64,000 nt of DNA from contig JAKCFM010000001.1 of the NCBI GenBank assembly GCA_025041195.1, positions 868,001-932,000 on the forward strand, written 5' to 3'. This document shows positions 33,991 to 43,658 of the stretch, one piece after another (the first letter of the stretch is position 1; each line of letters opens with the position of its first letter). Below the pieces are notes generated by a model that saw only the letters and a program-made list of their open reading frames with translations, was not told where the DNA came from and searched no databases. The stretch comes from Halobacteriales archaeon YIM A00013. GTDB lineage: Archaea; Halobacteriota; Halobacteria; Halobacteriales; Haloarculaceae. The position numbers and the translations under genes are program-made.

Positions 33991-34653
33991 ATGTATATCA
34001 TCGTCGTCGGAGCAGGTGATATTGGAATTCAAGTTATTGACATTCTAGTAGCGGCAGAGAGCGATATTGTTGTCATTGAGAGTGACCAACACATTGCTGA
34101 GCAAGTTAGCCAGCAGTACGACTGCCTCGTACTGAATGCTGATGCAACAGTGAAGGAGACGCTCGTTGAAGCTGGTGCTGAGCGGGCTGATGCGATAATT
34201 ACAACGACGGATGTTGATGCTACGAATATGATGGCGTTGATGATTGCCCAGGAGCTTTCGATCCCATCGTTAGTGTCCACCGTTCAAAATCCAGATCACA
34301 TGAGTCTCTTCCGGAAAATTGGTGCGAATGCACTGCAGAATCCTCAACAACTTATTGCAGAGTACCTTGTCCGAGCGGTACAACGGCCATCGATTAAGGA
34401 CTTTATGCACCTCAGAGGTGACGCAGAAGTATTCGAAATTTTAGTTTCGTCCGGTGCACCAATCGCAGAGCTCACGATCGAAGAAGCAAACGAGCGAGGA
34501 CTCATCGGTGATACCCTCCTAATCGTTGCGATCGAACGAGATGGTGGTATACTAACCCCGCGTGGTGACACCATTATCCAGATTGATGACCTTGTAACAG
34601 TGTTCTCACGAGAGGGAGCTACGGCTTCGGTTGTTGAGGAATTCAGCGGATAA
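33991..34653 (+). CDS. trkA: TrkA-type NAD-binding regulatory subunit
   Basis: From ATG 33991 a 220-residue RCK protein. RCK_N is a Rossmann fold (MYIIVVGAGDIGIQVIDIL...VVIESDQHIAEQV), residues 1-120, binding NAD(H)/ATP. RCK_C is at about residues 145-220 (LTIEEANERGLIGDTLLIVAIERDGGILTPRGDTIIQIDDLVTVF). It gates the TrkH channel. GTG 33976 five codons earlier is possible but less likely. Confidence 0.92.
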   Translation: MYIIVVGAGDIGIQVIDILVAAESDIVVIESDQHIAEQVSQQYDCLVLNADATVKETLVEAGAERADAIITTTDVDATNMMALMIAQELSIPSLVSTVQNPDHMSLFRKIGANALQNPQQLIAEYLVRAVQRPSIKDFMHLRGDAEVFEILVSSGAPIAELTIEEANERGLIGDTLLIVAIERDGGILTPRGDTIIQIDDLVTVFSREGATASVVEEFSG

Positions 34654-34688
34654 AACGACTGAGGACCTTGAAGAAATGGTTACGCCGC

Positions 34689-34931
34689 TCAGTCGACAGT
34701 GCCGAGAAATCGCCAATGAATATCATTGCCTCCCTCAGGACGCGGCTCGTATTCAATTCGATAGAGTGCTTCTCTAGTTTCTGCATTGTCAGTTCGTTCA
34801 ACGACCACAACAAGAACGTGCTTTTGCGACGACTCGTTGATTTCAAATGATAGAATCTCTGCGCGCTCCTCCAGTTGCTTTCTGGCGACCGCTTCGAAGT
34901 CCTCATCTGGTTCATCATCTTGATCAGGCAT
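34689..34931 (-). CDS. Hypothetical 80-residue acidic protein
   Basis: An 80-residue soluble protein (MPDQDDEPDEDFEAVARKQL) with an acidic N-terminus and beta-rich second half (KHVLVVVVERTDNAETREALYRIEYEPRPE). Convergent with trkA. No family recognised. A TATA-like AATATTATA lies just upstream, as for a leaderless gene. Confidence 0.6.
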   Translation of the reverse strand: MPDQDDEPDEDFEAVARKQLEERAEILSFEINESSQKHVLVVVVERTDNAETREALYRIEYEPRPEGGNDIHWRFLGTVD

Positions 34932-35180
34932 AGGATAAATATTATACTCTTCACTTGCTTAATTCTGTGCGTGATATCTCAATATATACTGGAAAACCGT
35001 AACCAGATCTGAACAATAAGCCGTGAAACCTCACAGAGTGGAAATCTATTGTCACCTTCTGATGGGCTTCCATCTTCATTTGTCGCCATGTATATTGAAT
35101 CTTCAACTATTTCGTAAATTGGCGGTATATACCCTCTATCGTCCGAAAAGGGTATAATTTACACGTCCCGAATTGGGGAT

Positions 35181-36425
35181 ATGGCTAACAACTCAAACCG
35201 GCGAAATTTTCTCCGTGGGGTAACGCTTGCTGGGTTTGCCTCACTCGCCGGCTGTTCATCGATCCTCGAGGACTCCGATTCGGAGCCAGCCACTCCGGGG
35301 ACGGGGACTGACGACGGTGGCAGTCGCCCAACGAGCACCTCGATTGATACGTTTGAGGATCTCTCGAACTGGTCGGTCCAGGAAGGAAAGCTCCGGACGA
35401 CCTCGGAAGGAGAAGCATTTGAAGGCTCACAGTCGATCGTCCTTGAGCCCGAAGACGGTGCAAACCAACCAGTTGCAAAGATCTCTCGCTCGTTTGGTTC
35501 TGAGCCACTGGATCTGAGCAATCGGGATCTCTCGATCGTCGCGAAGGTTACAGAGCCAGAGGATGTGCGCATTCGAGCAGAGGTCATCGCGCCGGCTCGC
35601 AGTTCAATGCTTACCGCCGTTCGATACGTTCCCCTCGAACTCGACGACTGGGTCCGATTCGATCTTGGCTACACCGAACAGACCGGTGAGCCAGTGATGA
35701 ACACGGTTTCTGCAATCAACCTGCAGATCGGACCGATGACCGAAGGAGCGTCGTTCTCCGTTTCGTTCGATGATCTGCGCTCGTACCCGAAGGCAAAGCG
35801 TGGCGCTGTGATGATTCAGTTCGATGATGGCCACCGGAGTGCGTACGAGGAGGCGTTCGGAATCTTACAAGAGTTAGACATGTCAGCGTCCGTGGCAGTG
35901 ATCCCGGACGCGGTCGGCGCGAGCGATCGCGTGACCGAATCGATGATGACGGAGATGGCAAACGCCGGGTGGAATATGATCGGCCACGCCAGCGAACTCC
36001 TTCCAGAGCATTCACCCGAAGAGCAGAAACAGATTCTCGAACGGACACAGCAGTATCTCCGCTCGAAGGGACACAACGCGGGCGCAAACCATTTCGTTGC
36101 CCCGTACAGCCGTGTTGATGCGAGTGCACTCACGCACATCGCAGAGCTGTTCACGACGGGCTATCTGTTCGGTGCAAGCCCGAACAACGCAGCCCAGCCC
36201 AGCAATCCGGCGTTTCTCTCCAGGGTCCAGGGACGCTCAATCGAAGGGACAAAACAGGCCATCGATATGGCCGAAGCACAGAATCAGCTCGCCGTGATTT
36301 CATACCACGAAATCGGCGGCGATGCGGTTTCTGCCGCAGATCTCCGTGAGATCATCGAGTATATCGATTCGAAAGACGTCGACGTGATCAAACCAACGCA
36401 GCTTGCATCTAGAATATCTCGATAA
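35181..36425 (+). CDS. Tat-exported polysaccharide deacetylase lipoprotein
   Basis: A 414-residue protein. Residues 7-31 are a twin-arginine signal with lipobox (RRNFLRGVTLAGFASLAGC). A beta-sandwich-like region (about 50-205) is followed by a NodB-type polysaccharide deacetylase domain: MIQFDDGHRSAYEEAF with the catalytic Asp pair, WNMIGHASELLPEHS with metal His, and VISYHEIGG near the end. It should act outside the cell on glycans or glycosylated surface proteins. Substrate unknown. Confidence 0.82.
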   Translation: MANNSNRRNFLRGVTLAGFASLAGCSSILEDSDSEPATPGTGTDDGGSRPTSTSIDTFEDLSNWSVQEGKLRTTSEGEAFEGSQSIVLEPEDGANQPVAKISRSFGSEPLDLSNRDLSIVAKVTEPEDVRIRAEVIAPARSSMLTAVRYVPLELDDWVRFDLGYTEQTGEPVMNTVSAINLQIGPMTEGASFSVSFDDLRSYPKAKRGAVMIQFDDGHRSAYEEAFGILQELDMSASVAVIPDAVGASDRVTESMMTEMANAGWNMIGHASELLPEHSPEEQKQILERTQQYLRSKGHNAGANHFVAPYSRVDASALTHIAELFTTGYLFGASPNNAAQPSNPAFLSRVQGRSIEGTKQAIDMAEAQNQLAVISYHEIGGDAVSAADLREIIEYIDSKDVDVIKPTQLASRISR

Positions 36426-36659
36426 AATTTGTGCAATGTTGGCGTGATTTTTGCTGCTATCTACGATTCTATGTGTATTCTCTGTGTGTCGCCAGGCTGC
36501 TTGTTCACGTTCGTACCACGTGGTTCTCACAGGTGAGCGCCACTCCGTCGTCGGGTACAGTTGCAAATGTTACCCCTATTGGGATGTTCTGTCAGTACTC
36601 GCCGCAATGAGTGAGTACAACCCACACGGTTTGTTTATCTCACTCGTTACGAGTGAGTT

Positions 36660-38345
36660 ATGAACACAGTCGAACGCTGGAAACAGAACAAACATCCTCT
36701 CGACGTGATCGACGACGTGCACGAATACGCACGGATGGGCGCAACGTTCGAGGAAATCGAGGCGGCCGGGGGAGCCGGGGAGTTCGAGCGGCTGAAGTGG
36801 GCTGGACTGTACACCCACGGGACCCACACGGATTATTTCATGCTCAGAACGAAGGTTCCAGGTGGACACCTTACCCCAGAGCAGGCAGCCGTTATTGGCG
36901 AGGTGGCCACGGAGTTTGCTACGGCACCACCCGAACACGGTGGCGACTCGCAGAATCCAGAGTGGGGCGATGGCTATCTCGATATCACGACACGCCAGGA
37001 CATCCAGATGCACTGGATCGAGATCGAGGACATTCCGAAGATCTGGGATCGCTTCGACGAGGTCGGGTTAACGACAGTACAGGGCTGTGGTGATGGGGCA
37101 CGCAACGTGCTAGGCTGTCCAGCTGCTGGCTTAGACGACCACGAGTGTTTCGACGCCCAGCCCGTCGTCGACGCCGTCTCGTCGTACTTTACGGGAAATC
37201 GGGAGTATGCGAATCTCCCGCGAAAGTTCAAACTGACGATCAGTGGCTGTCGCCACGACTGTGGGCAGTCACAGATCAACGACGTTGGTCTGACGCCCGC
37301 AAAGCGGGAGATTGACGGAGAGTTGACCTACGGTTTTCACGTAAAAGTTGGTGGCGGGCTCTCCGATGGGCCACGAATGGCCACAGCGCTGGACGTGTTC
37401 GTTCCACCGGGTGATGCCGTAGAGTTCTGTCGGGCCGTCGCACAGTCGTTCAAAGAGCTCGGCGATCGGCACAACAGAGGCGTCTGTCGTATGCGATATC
37501 TCGTCGAACAGCTCGGTCCTGAAGCGTTCGAAACGGCCGTTCGCGACCGGTGTTCGGTGGCACTCCCCAGCCGTGGGACCGACTGCACCGAGGGATACGT
37601 TGGAGACCACGTTGGCGTGCACAACCAGCGGACTGCAGGGCTTTCGTACGTCGGCTGCAATGTGATTGCTGGACGCATGGGTGGTGCGGAGTTCGTGGCA
37701 GCAGCGCGTGCCACAGAGCGGTACGGAACTGACGACGCGTCCGTCCGACTGGCAACCGATCAAAATTTCATTCTCACGCATATCCAGGACGACCATCTCG
37801 ACGAGTTGCGCTCCGAACCGGTTGTGAAAAAATACTCACCGAATCCTGGTCCGTTTAGCCGTGGTGCGATCGGCTGTACGGGCAGCGAGTTCTGCAACTA
37901 CGGCATCGTCGAGACGAAGCGTCGAATCAGCCGCTGGGCACGCACGCTCGATGAGGCGATACCGCTTCCTGATGATCTCGATGTGGTACGGCTCCATCTC
38001 AGCGGCTGTTCTGCCTCCTGTGCGCAGCCCCAGATCGCAGACATCGGCTTTCGGGGTGAAACGGTCGCCATTGGTGGTGCTGATGGGACAGAGCTGACTG
38101 AAGGCGTTGATATTGGCCTCGGCGGGAGTCTCGGCACGGAGAATGCGTTTCTGGACTGGATCGAAACGGCCGTGCCAGCAACAAGCTTGATTCCGGCGTT
38201 ACAGGAGCTGTTTAGCGTGTTCACCACCGAGCGGGAGGCGGACGAACGCCTGTTTGAATGGTGTCGGAGAACGGAGAACGATCGACTTCGATCAATCCTT
38301 CGGCGGGCGGATGCGCCGGTCGCGGCGGGGGTGGCCGATGAGTAG
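36660..38345 (+). CDS. Siroheme [4Fe-4S] sulfite/nitrite reductase
   Basis: A 561-residue assimilatory-type reductase with the duplicated ferredoxin-like/siroheme-binding halves. The cluster ligands are the classical C-x5-C (GCTGSEFC, near residue 404) and C-x3-C (SGCSASC, near 449). The N-terminal half carries degenerate relatives (GCGDGARNVLGC, SGCRHDC). Whether sulfite or nitrite is the natural substrate cannot be read from sequence. The gene overlaps the next by eight bases, and that gene encodes an F420-binding iron-sulfur protein that is the likely electron donor. Confidence 0.88.
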   Translation: MNTVERWKQNKHPLDVIDDVHEYARMGATFEEIEAAGGAGEFERLKWAGLYTHGTHTDYFMLRTKVPGGHLTPEQAAVIGEVATEFATAPPEHGGDSQNPEWGDGYLDITTRQDIQMHWIEIEDIPKIWDRFDEVGLTTVQGCGDGARNVLGCPAAGLDDHECFDAQPVVDAVSSYFTGNREYANLPRKFKLTISGCRHDCGQSQINDVGLTPAKREIDGELTYGFHVKVGGGLSDGPRMATALDVFVPPGDAVEFCRAVAQSFKELGDRHNRGVCRMRYLVEQLGPEAFETAVRDRCSVALPSRGTDCTEGYVGDHVGVHNQRTAGLSYVGCNVIAGRMGGAEFVAAARATERYGTDDASVRLATDQNFILTHIQDDHLDELRSEPVVKKYSPNPGPFSRGAIGCTGSEFCNYGIVETKRRISRWARTLDEAIPLPDDLDVVRLHLSGCSASCAQPQIADIGFRGETVAIGGADGTELTEGVDIGLGGSLGTENAFLDWIETAVPATSLIPALQELFSVFTTEREADERLFEWCRRTENDRLRSILRRADAPVAAGVADE

Positions 38346-39708
38346 CGAGCCAACTGAATCCGAAGGTGAAACGCCAACCAACGTAACGAGCGATGGATCG
38401 CTTCGGGATCTCTCGTTCACCGAACCACCGACCGGCCGGAGCCAGAACGTCGAATCAACTGATCCGACCGTTCGTCCGGGTGTTCCCGACGGCATCACCC
38501 TGGAGACGCCGGACTACTCGATCCGAAGCGAGATGAGCGACATCACGACGCCCGACGAAAAAACCTGGTTCATGGAACTCGACGAGGCCGTCATTCAGGA
38601 CGGCCGCTGTATCCAGTGTGGAACCTGTGTCGCCTCCTGTCCGTCCGATTCGATCGGCATCGGCGAGGATGGACTGCCCGAACTGGTGAAGATGTGTACT
38701 GGCTGTTCACTCTGCTGGGATTTCTGTCCGCGTGGCGGACTGCGCTATGAGCGTCAATGGAAACTCACTGGTGGAGAAGACAACGTTTCCGGCGCTGGCG
38801 ATCCACTCACGGAGTTTTCTGCAACGGTCACAGAAGACTGGCGTTCGAATGCACAGGATGGCGGTGTCGTGACCAGCATTCTGGTCCATCTCCTTGAGGC
38901 TGGTGAAATTGATGGCGCGCTGATCGCCACGGAGTCGGACGACGACCCCTGGAAAGCTGAATCGACGCTCGCAACCTCGAAAGCAGAGCTGATCGAGAAT
39001 GCTGGCAGTTTCTACAATCAGACGATGGCGCTCGGGAATCTCGATCTCGATCCCGATGCGATTGATGGGAAACCTCCTGAAGAGTGGTCACTCGCGCTCG
39101 TCGGGACCCCCTGTGAGATCGAAGGGATTCGAGCGCTCCAGGATTTTGGCTGGGAGTATCAGTCACACGAGGCTGGCGTTCGCGCGATCGAGTACACGAT
39201 TGCGTTGATGTGCACGAAAAATTTCAACTATCAGCGGTTGATCGGCGACCAACTCGAAGCAAAGCGGGGTATCGACCTCTCGGCCGTCGAGAAACTCGAC
39301 GTGTTACACGGCAAGCTGATGGTCTATGGCGAACACGGAGAGATGATTCTCGAAGAGGACATTGAAGAGTTTCACGACGCCGCGCTCAAGGGCTGTGATG
39401 AGTGTGCGGATTTCACCGGCTACTGTGCCGATCTCACGGTCGGATCTGTTGGTTCGAGCGAGGAGTATTCGAGCGTCATCGTTCGAACGGAACAGGGAAT
39501 GGAAGCCTTCGAGCTGACAGCGCCGGATCTGGAGTATCACGACCTGGAGGACCGATCGGCGATCGGCCGGTTGCAGGGCTGGGATAAAAAGCAGGCGTTT
39601 GAATCGCTCGAACGGCCGTTCGATCCCGACGCACCGAGATTTATCGACTACACCGACCACGCAGAGCAGTATGGTACAGCCATCAATCCACACGAAAGTA
39701 ACCACTGA
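38338..39708 (+). CDS. FrhB/FqoF-like F420H2 oxidoreductase subunit with two [4Fe-4S] clusters
   Basis: A 456-residue protein: an N-terminal disordered stretch, then two ferredoxin motifs (CIQCGTCVASCPSDSIG and CTGCSLCWDFCPRGG, about residues 98-140), then the FrhB-type flavin/F420-binding domains (PCEIEGIRALQDF...CTKNFNY and GCDECADFTGYCADLTVGSVGS). This family oxidises reduced coenzyme F420 through FAD and passes electrons to its Fe-S clusters. Start ATG 38338 overlaps the reductase stop, so the two are made together, probably as one F420H2-dependent reductase. The two parts are fused in the methanogen enzyme Fsr but separate here. Confidence 0.85.
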   Translation: MSSEPTESEGETPTNVTSDGSLRDLSFTEPPTGRSQNVESTDPTVRPGVPDGITLETPDYSIRSEMSDITTPDEKTWFMELDEAVIQDGRCIQCGTCVASCPSDSIGIGEDGLPELVKMCTGCSLCWDFCPRGGLRYERQWKLTGGEDNVSGAGDPLTEFSATVTEDWRSNAQDGGVVTSILVHLLEAGEIDGALIATESDDDPWKAESTLATSKAELIENAGSFYNQTMALGNLDLDPDAIDGKPPEEWSLALVGTPCEIEGIRALQDFGWEYQSHEAGVRAIEYTIALMCTKNFNYQRLIGDQLEAKRGIDLSAVEKLDVLHGKLMVYGEHGEMILEEDIEEFHDAALKGCDECADFTGYCADLTVGSVGSSEEYSSVIVRTEQGMEAFELTAPDLEYHDLEDRSAIGRLQGWDKKQAFESLERPFDPDAPRFIDYTDHAEQYGTAINPHESNH

Positions 39709-39777
39709 TGTTGGCATCAAGACAGCATCCAGTGGTAACCGCAACGCTTAACCCTCAGTTGACGTTCATAGCCATCA

Positions 39778-40695
39778 ATGGCAGGGGGACTTTTCGGAAT
39801 TGGACAAATTACAGTCGACGAACTAACGAATAGTTTAGTGAATGAAGTTTTGACTGGGGTGTCGGTTGCAGGTAAGTTTTTAATCGGCTTTGTACTGGTG
39901 TATTTCGTGGCCAAGCGGGTGATCAAGCCCCGCCTCAAGTATCTCTTGAAAAACCGACAGGTCAATCCAACGGTCGTCAGTCTGACGATGAGCGTTTCAG
40001 AAGCAGTATCGGTCATCATTGCGATAGCGGCGGCTTCGACACTTGCCGAATTTGGCGTCGTGATGTCGGCCTTTGCGACACTTTCGGGTGCCATCGCGCT
40101 GGCGGTCGGCTTTGCCGCACAGGATCTCATCGGGAACTTCGTCTCAGGAATATTCATCCTCCGCGATGAGCCGTTCCACGTCGGTGACTGGATCGAATGG
40201 GACGGAATGAAAGGCGTCGTTCGGGAGGTCGAGCTTCGAACGACGAAAATCGAGACGTTCGACAATGAGCTCATCACGGTTCCGAACCAGGAGCTGGCGA
40301 ACAATCCGGTCGTCAATCCGGTCGCCAACGACGAGCTCCGGATCAGCTTCATGTTCGGGATCGGTTACGACGACGACATCGAGCAGGCAAAGCAGGTCAT
40401 CCTCGCTGGCGCACAAAAGACACCCGGCGTGAGTAATTCACCCGAACCGGCCGTGCGCCTCACCGAGCTTGGTGATTCCTACGTGGGGCTGGTTGGCACC
40501 GCCTGGATCGATAACCCAACGCACTCGGAGTACGTCAGGGTCCGGTCGGATTTCGTCCAGCGCGTCAAAGAGGGATTCGACGCCGAAGGCATCTCGATCC
40601 CGTATCCGTTCACGGAAGTGACCGGCGAGCTCTCGATCGAAGAGACGCAGGCACCGGCCGTCTCCAGCGGTCGCGATCCCACCGTCAACGACTGA
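39778..40695 (+). CDS. mscS: MscS-family mechanosensitive channel
   Basis: A 305-residue channel. Three N-terminal hydrophobic segments, the pore-lining GFAAQDLIGNFVSGIFI and the beta domain FHVGDWIEWDGMKGVVREVELRTTKIETFDNELITVPN are typical of MscS. It opens on membrane stretch to release osmolytes. The C-terminal cytosolic part is normal in length, with a short polar tail. Confidence 0.92.
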   Translation: MAGGLFGIGQITVDELTNSLVNEVLTGVSVAGKFLIGFVLVYFVAKRVIKPRLKYLLKNRQVNPTVVSLTMSVSEAVSVIIAIAAASTLAEFGVVMSAFATLSGAIALAVGFAAQDLIGNFVSGIFILRDEPFHVGDWIEWDGMKGVVREVELRTTKIETFDNELITVPNQELANNPVVNPVANDELRISFMFGIGYDDDIEQAKQVILAGAQKTPGVSNSPEPAVRLTELGDSYVGLVGTAWIDNPTHSEYVRVRSDFVQRVKEGFDAEGISIPYPFTEVTGELSIEETQAPAVSSGRDPTVND

Positions 40696-41883
40696 TTACG
40701 GCTTCTTTTTGAGCACGGTGCTGTCGAGCGCTGTCACGTCTGTGATGCCAGCATTGGCCAGCGTCAGATCGAGTTCGGCCAGAACGTTCCGATAGACGGC
40801 TTCGACACCGTCACTGCCGGCAAGTGCGAGTCCGTAACAGTATGGCCGTCCCAGGCCGACGACATCGGCCCCAAGCGCGAGCGCAATCGCAACGTCGCTT
40901 CCGGATCGGATCCCACTGTCGAACCAGACGGCAGCGCGATCCCCAATCGCATCGACGACCGGCTGTAGCGCCTCAAGTGCAGGGATAGCTCGGTCGAGCT
41001 GTCGTCCACCGTGGTTCGAGACGACAACTCCGTCTGCACCGCAGTCGAGGGCTCTGCGAGCATCATCGGGATGGCAGATCCCTTTGAACACCACCGGGAG
41101 TTCCGTTTGCGAGCGGATTGTTTCCAGCGCATCCCACTTCACCGATGGATCGCCGAAGACGGTGAGGAACTCCTGGATCGCCGCCATCTCGTTCGTTTCC
41201 GGATCACAGTCCAGTCGGTCTCGAAACGCAGGGTCGGTAGTGAAGTTGGCAATCCCTTCGCCGTCGAGAAACGGGAGATAGCCTCGCTTGAGATCACGCT
41301 CGCGCCAGCCCAGGATCGGAACGTCGAGCGTGATGAGTATCCCGCCACACCCTGCGGCCTGTGCACGTTCAAGCAAGCTCTCGGTGATCGCCGGATCGCT
41401 CGAATAATAGAGTTGAAACCACCATGTTCCTGGCTCAAGGACGTTGCCAACGCGTTCGAGTGGGACGGAGCAGACGGAACTTACACAGAGTGGACAATCG
41501 AGCGAAGTTGCGGCACGTGCAGTCGCAAGCACGCCGTCGTCGTGAAGGATTGACTGGACGCCGACTGGCGCGAGCGCAACTGGAAACGGCCACTGTTTGT
41601 CGAACGGTGTGACTGACAGCGACCGGCTGGCCACGTCGCGCCCGAGCCGTGGGACGATCTGGTAGCCGTCGAACGCGTCTCGATTCGATGCCATTGTGGT
41701 TTCGCTCCCAGCACCACCGGCGAGATAGCCACGCGCCGTTGACTCAAGCGTTTCGAGTGCTGCGTCGCGGAGATCGGGAAATCGAACGGGGATCTCCGGA
41801 GGCTGATCGACGACCATCCCGTTGGCGTAAATCTCCTGCTGACGATGTTCGCCAACTGGTTCGCTTTCGTTTTCAGCCGTCAT
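40696..41883 (-). CDS. FMN-dependent 2-hydroxyacid dehydrogenase/oxidase (lactate type)
   Basis: A 395-residue TIM-barrel flavoprotein of the L-lactate dehydrogenase/glycolate oxidase family. FMN and substrate signatures: VFKGICHPDDARRA (Lys), VVSNHGGRQLDRAIPAL (catalytic His-Gly-Gly-Arg), and SGIRSGSDVAIALALGADVVGLGRPY. It oxidises lactate or a related 2-hydroxyacid. The ATG overlaps the end of the SCP2-like gene by 11 bases, so the two probably form one unit. Confidence 0.88.
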   Translation of the reverse strand: MTAENESEPVGEHRQQEIYANGMVVDQPPEIPVRFPDLRDAALETLESTARGYLAGGAGSETTMASNRDAFDGYQIVPRLGRDVASRSLSVTPFDKQWPFPVALAPVGVQSILHDDGVLATARAATSLDCPLCVSSVCSVPLERVGNVLEPGTWWFQLYYSSDPAITESLLERAQAAGCGGILITLDVPILGWRERDLKRGYLPFLDGEGIANFTTDPAFRDRLDCDPETNEMAAIQEFLTVFGDPSVKWDALETIRSQTELPVVFKGICHPDDARRALDCGADGVVVSNHGGRQLDRAIPALEALQPVVDAIGDRAAVWFDSGIRSGSDVAIALALGADVVGLGRPYCYGLALAGSDGVEAVYRNVLAELDLTLANAGITDVTALDSTVLKKKP

Positions 41884-42442
41884 CGGGAAGCAGTGCCGTC
41901 AGCTGGCCCATGGTGCCTGCAAGCTGCGTTCCCTTCTGAATCGGGCCTTCAAGCTGGTAGCGCTGTTGCATGAACCCCTGGATCGGATCGGTCGAACCGG
42001 TGATTATTCCGACGAGCTCATTTGCCGGGCCAGTGATCGACAGATCAGGCTCCGCAAGCAGGTCGGTTCCACCAGTGATTGTCTGGTCGTCCCCATCAAG
42101 CTGGAGATGTCCGGTCATTGGCGCGTCATCGGCCTCGAAATTCACGCTGATATCGTCCGTGATGGATGATTGCACGTTCGGACTTGCCCGTACGAGTAGC
42201 TCCATGCCGGTCCAGAGCAGTCCCTGAAACTGCTCGACCGTTTCAGGCTGCTCGTTCGCAAGCGTCCCCACGTCGATGGCGTCCATTCGCTGGGTGACAC
42301 GTGCGAACAGGGCGGGCTGTTCGAGCATGAGCTGTTCTGTTTGGCCTTCGAGCGCATCAAGCACGTCCGGGAGCTCCTCTGTGAGTTCGTCGTCGGAGAG
42401 CGCTAGCACCGTCTCGATCTTCCCAATGGGATCTGTCGTCAT
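41873..42442 (-). CDS. SCP2-like sterol-carrier-fold protein
   Basis: A 189-residue protein with an acidic helical N-terminal half and a C-terminal SCP2-like fold (VNFEADDAPMTGHLQLDGDDQTITGGTDLLAEPDLSITGPANELVGIITGS). SCP2-type proteins bind lipids or acyl chains. It overlaps the start of the 2-hydroxyacid dehydrogenase gene. A helper role in acyl or lipid handling is inferred. Confidence 0.75.
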   Translation of the reverse strand: MTTDPIGKIETVLALSDDELTEELPDVLDALEGQTEQLMLEQPALFARVTQRMDAIDVGTLANEQPETVEQFQGLLWTGMELLVRASPNVQSSITDDISVNFEADDAPMTGHLQLDGDDQTITGGTDLLAEPDLSITGPANELVGIITGSTDPIQGFMQQRYQLEGPIQKGTQLAGTMGQLTALLPDDG

Positions 42443-42518
42443 GAAAGCTGCATACTACCAGCAACTGAGAGAAATTAGTCGTTCAGCCGCCCATCGCTGG
42501 TGATTTATCCCAGAGGGC

Positions 42519-43628
42519 TCACTGGAGCGACCGATTCGACCGGTTTAGACGCTCGCATCCGTCTTCGGTGACGACAAGGAGATCTTCGATCCTGACACCA
42601 AACTGATCGGGGAGATAGATTCCTGGCTCGACGCTGAACACCTCTCCAACCTGGAGTTCGTGATCGTTGTCGGCCGTAATGTACGGCGGTTCGTGAACTG
42701 CGAGCCCAACGCCGTGGCCGGTCCGATGGATGAACGCATCGCCGTAGCCAGCATCCCGAATCACTGAACGCGCGGCTTCGTCGACGGCAGCCGCCCGGAC
42801 GCCCGGTGCAACCGTCTCAATGGCTGCTTGCTGTGCGTTGTGGACGATCTCGTGGACATTTCGTACCTCATTCGACGGCTCGCCATCAAACACGACCGTT
42901 CGGGTCTGATCGCTCGGATAGCCATCCATCCGTGTCCCGAAATCGAGGACGACAGGCTCTCCAGGGGCGATCTCCCGTTCACCGTGGGTGTAGTGTGGCT
43001 GTGCACCGTTCGGGCCCGCACCAACGATCGTCTCGAACGACACGCCATCACCACCAACACTGGCCAGTCGCTTCTCAATCTCACTGGCCAGCTCGGATTC
43101 GCTCCAGCCAATCACTGCCGAACCAAGCGATCGAATCTCATCGACAACGCTGTCGGTCGCCTGCGCGACCGTTCGTAAGGCGTCAATCTCCGCGGCATCT
43201 TTTGTTCGTCGGAGCGGATCGAAAACGGTGCTCGCAAGTTCGATCGACACAGATGGATACGCCGCCCGCCAGCGCCGCAGATGGGCGTGCCACATCGTAT
43301 CCTCGGCGATAATCGTCTCCTCCGCGAGCGACACACCCAGCTCCGAGAGCGCCTCACCGACCACTTCGAACGGGTCGGTCGTATCGTCGTAGGTGAACAC
43401 CCGATCCACCCAGCAGTCACTGTGGAGCTGTGTGGCCTCTAGTGCTGGTACCACGAATGCTGGCTCGCCAGCTACTGGGATGAGTAGCATGAACGGCCGT
43501 TCGCTTGGTGTTTTCTCGACACCCGTGAGATACTGCAGATTCCGCCCCGGAGAGAGCACAGCAAGCGCTCTCCCAGCCGTGGACAGTTTGGATTGACACG
43601 CCTCGATTCGTCCCTTGAAGTGGTCCAT
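42519..43628 (-). CDS. M24 family metallopeptidase (Xaa-Pro dipeptidase type)
   Basis: From ATG 43628 a 369-residue M24 peptidase. An N-terminal creatinase-like domain (residues 1-130) precedes the pita-bread catalytic domain with all five metal ligands: DFGTRMDGYPSDQTRT (two Asp), HRTGHGVGLAVHEP (His), VEPGIYLP (Glu) and GVRIEDLLVV (Glu). It cleaves X-Pro or short peptides. Eight upstream in-frame codons to 43652 are possible but the later ATG begins the family's usual text. Confidence 0.88.
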   Translation of the reverse strand: MDHFKGRIEACQSKLSTAGRALAVLSPGRNLQYLTGVEKTPSERPFMLLIPVAGEPAFVVPALEATQLHSDCWVDRVFTYDDTTDPFEVVGEALSELGVSLAEETIIAEDTMWHAHLRRWRAAYPSVSIELASTVFDPLRRTKDAAEIDALRTVAQATDSVVDEIRSLGSAVIGWSESELASEIEKRLASVGGDGVSFETIVGAGPNGAQPHYTHGEREIAPGEPVVLDFGTRMDGYPSDQTRTVVFDGEPSNEVRNVHEIVHNAQQAAIETVAPGVRAAAVDEAARSVIRDAGYGDAFIHRTGHGVGLAVHEPPYITADNDHELQVGEVFSVEPGIYLPDQFGVRIEDLLVVTEDGCERLNRSNRSLQ

Positions 43629-43658
43629 ACTGCCGATTTGCCCGAGAAACAAAAGAGC

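Noticed and set aside
36611-37093. 160-codon ORF overlapping the siroheme reductase start
   Set aside because: Arg/Gly-rich shadow of the reductase frame.
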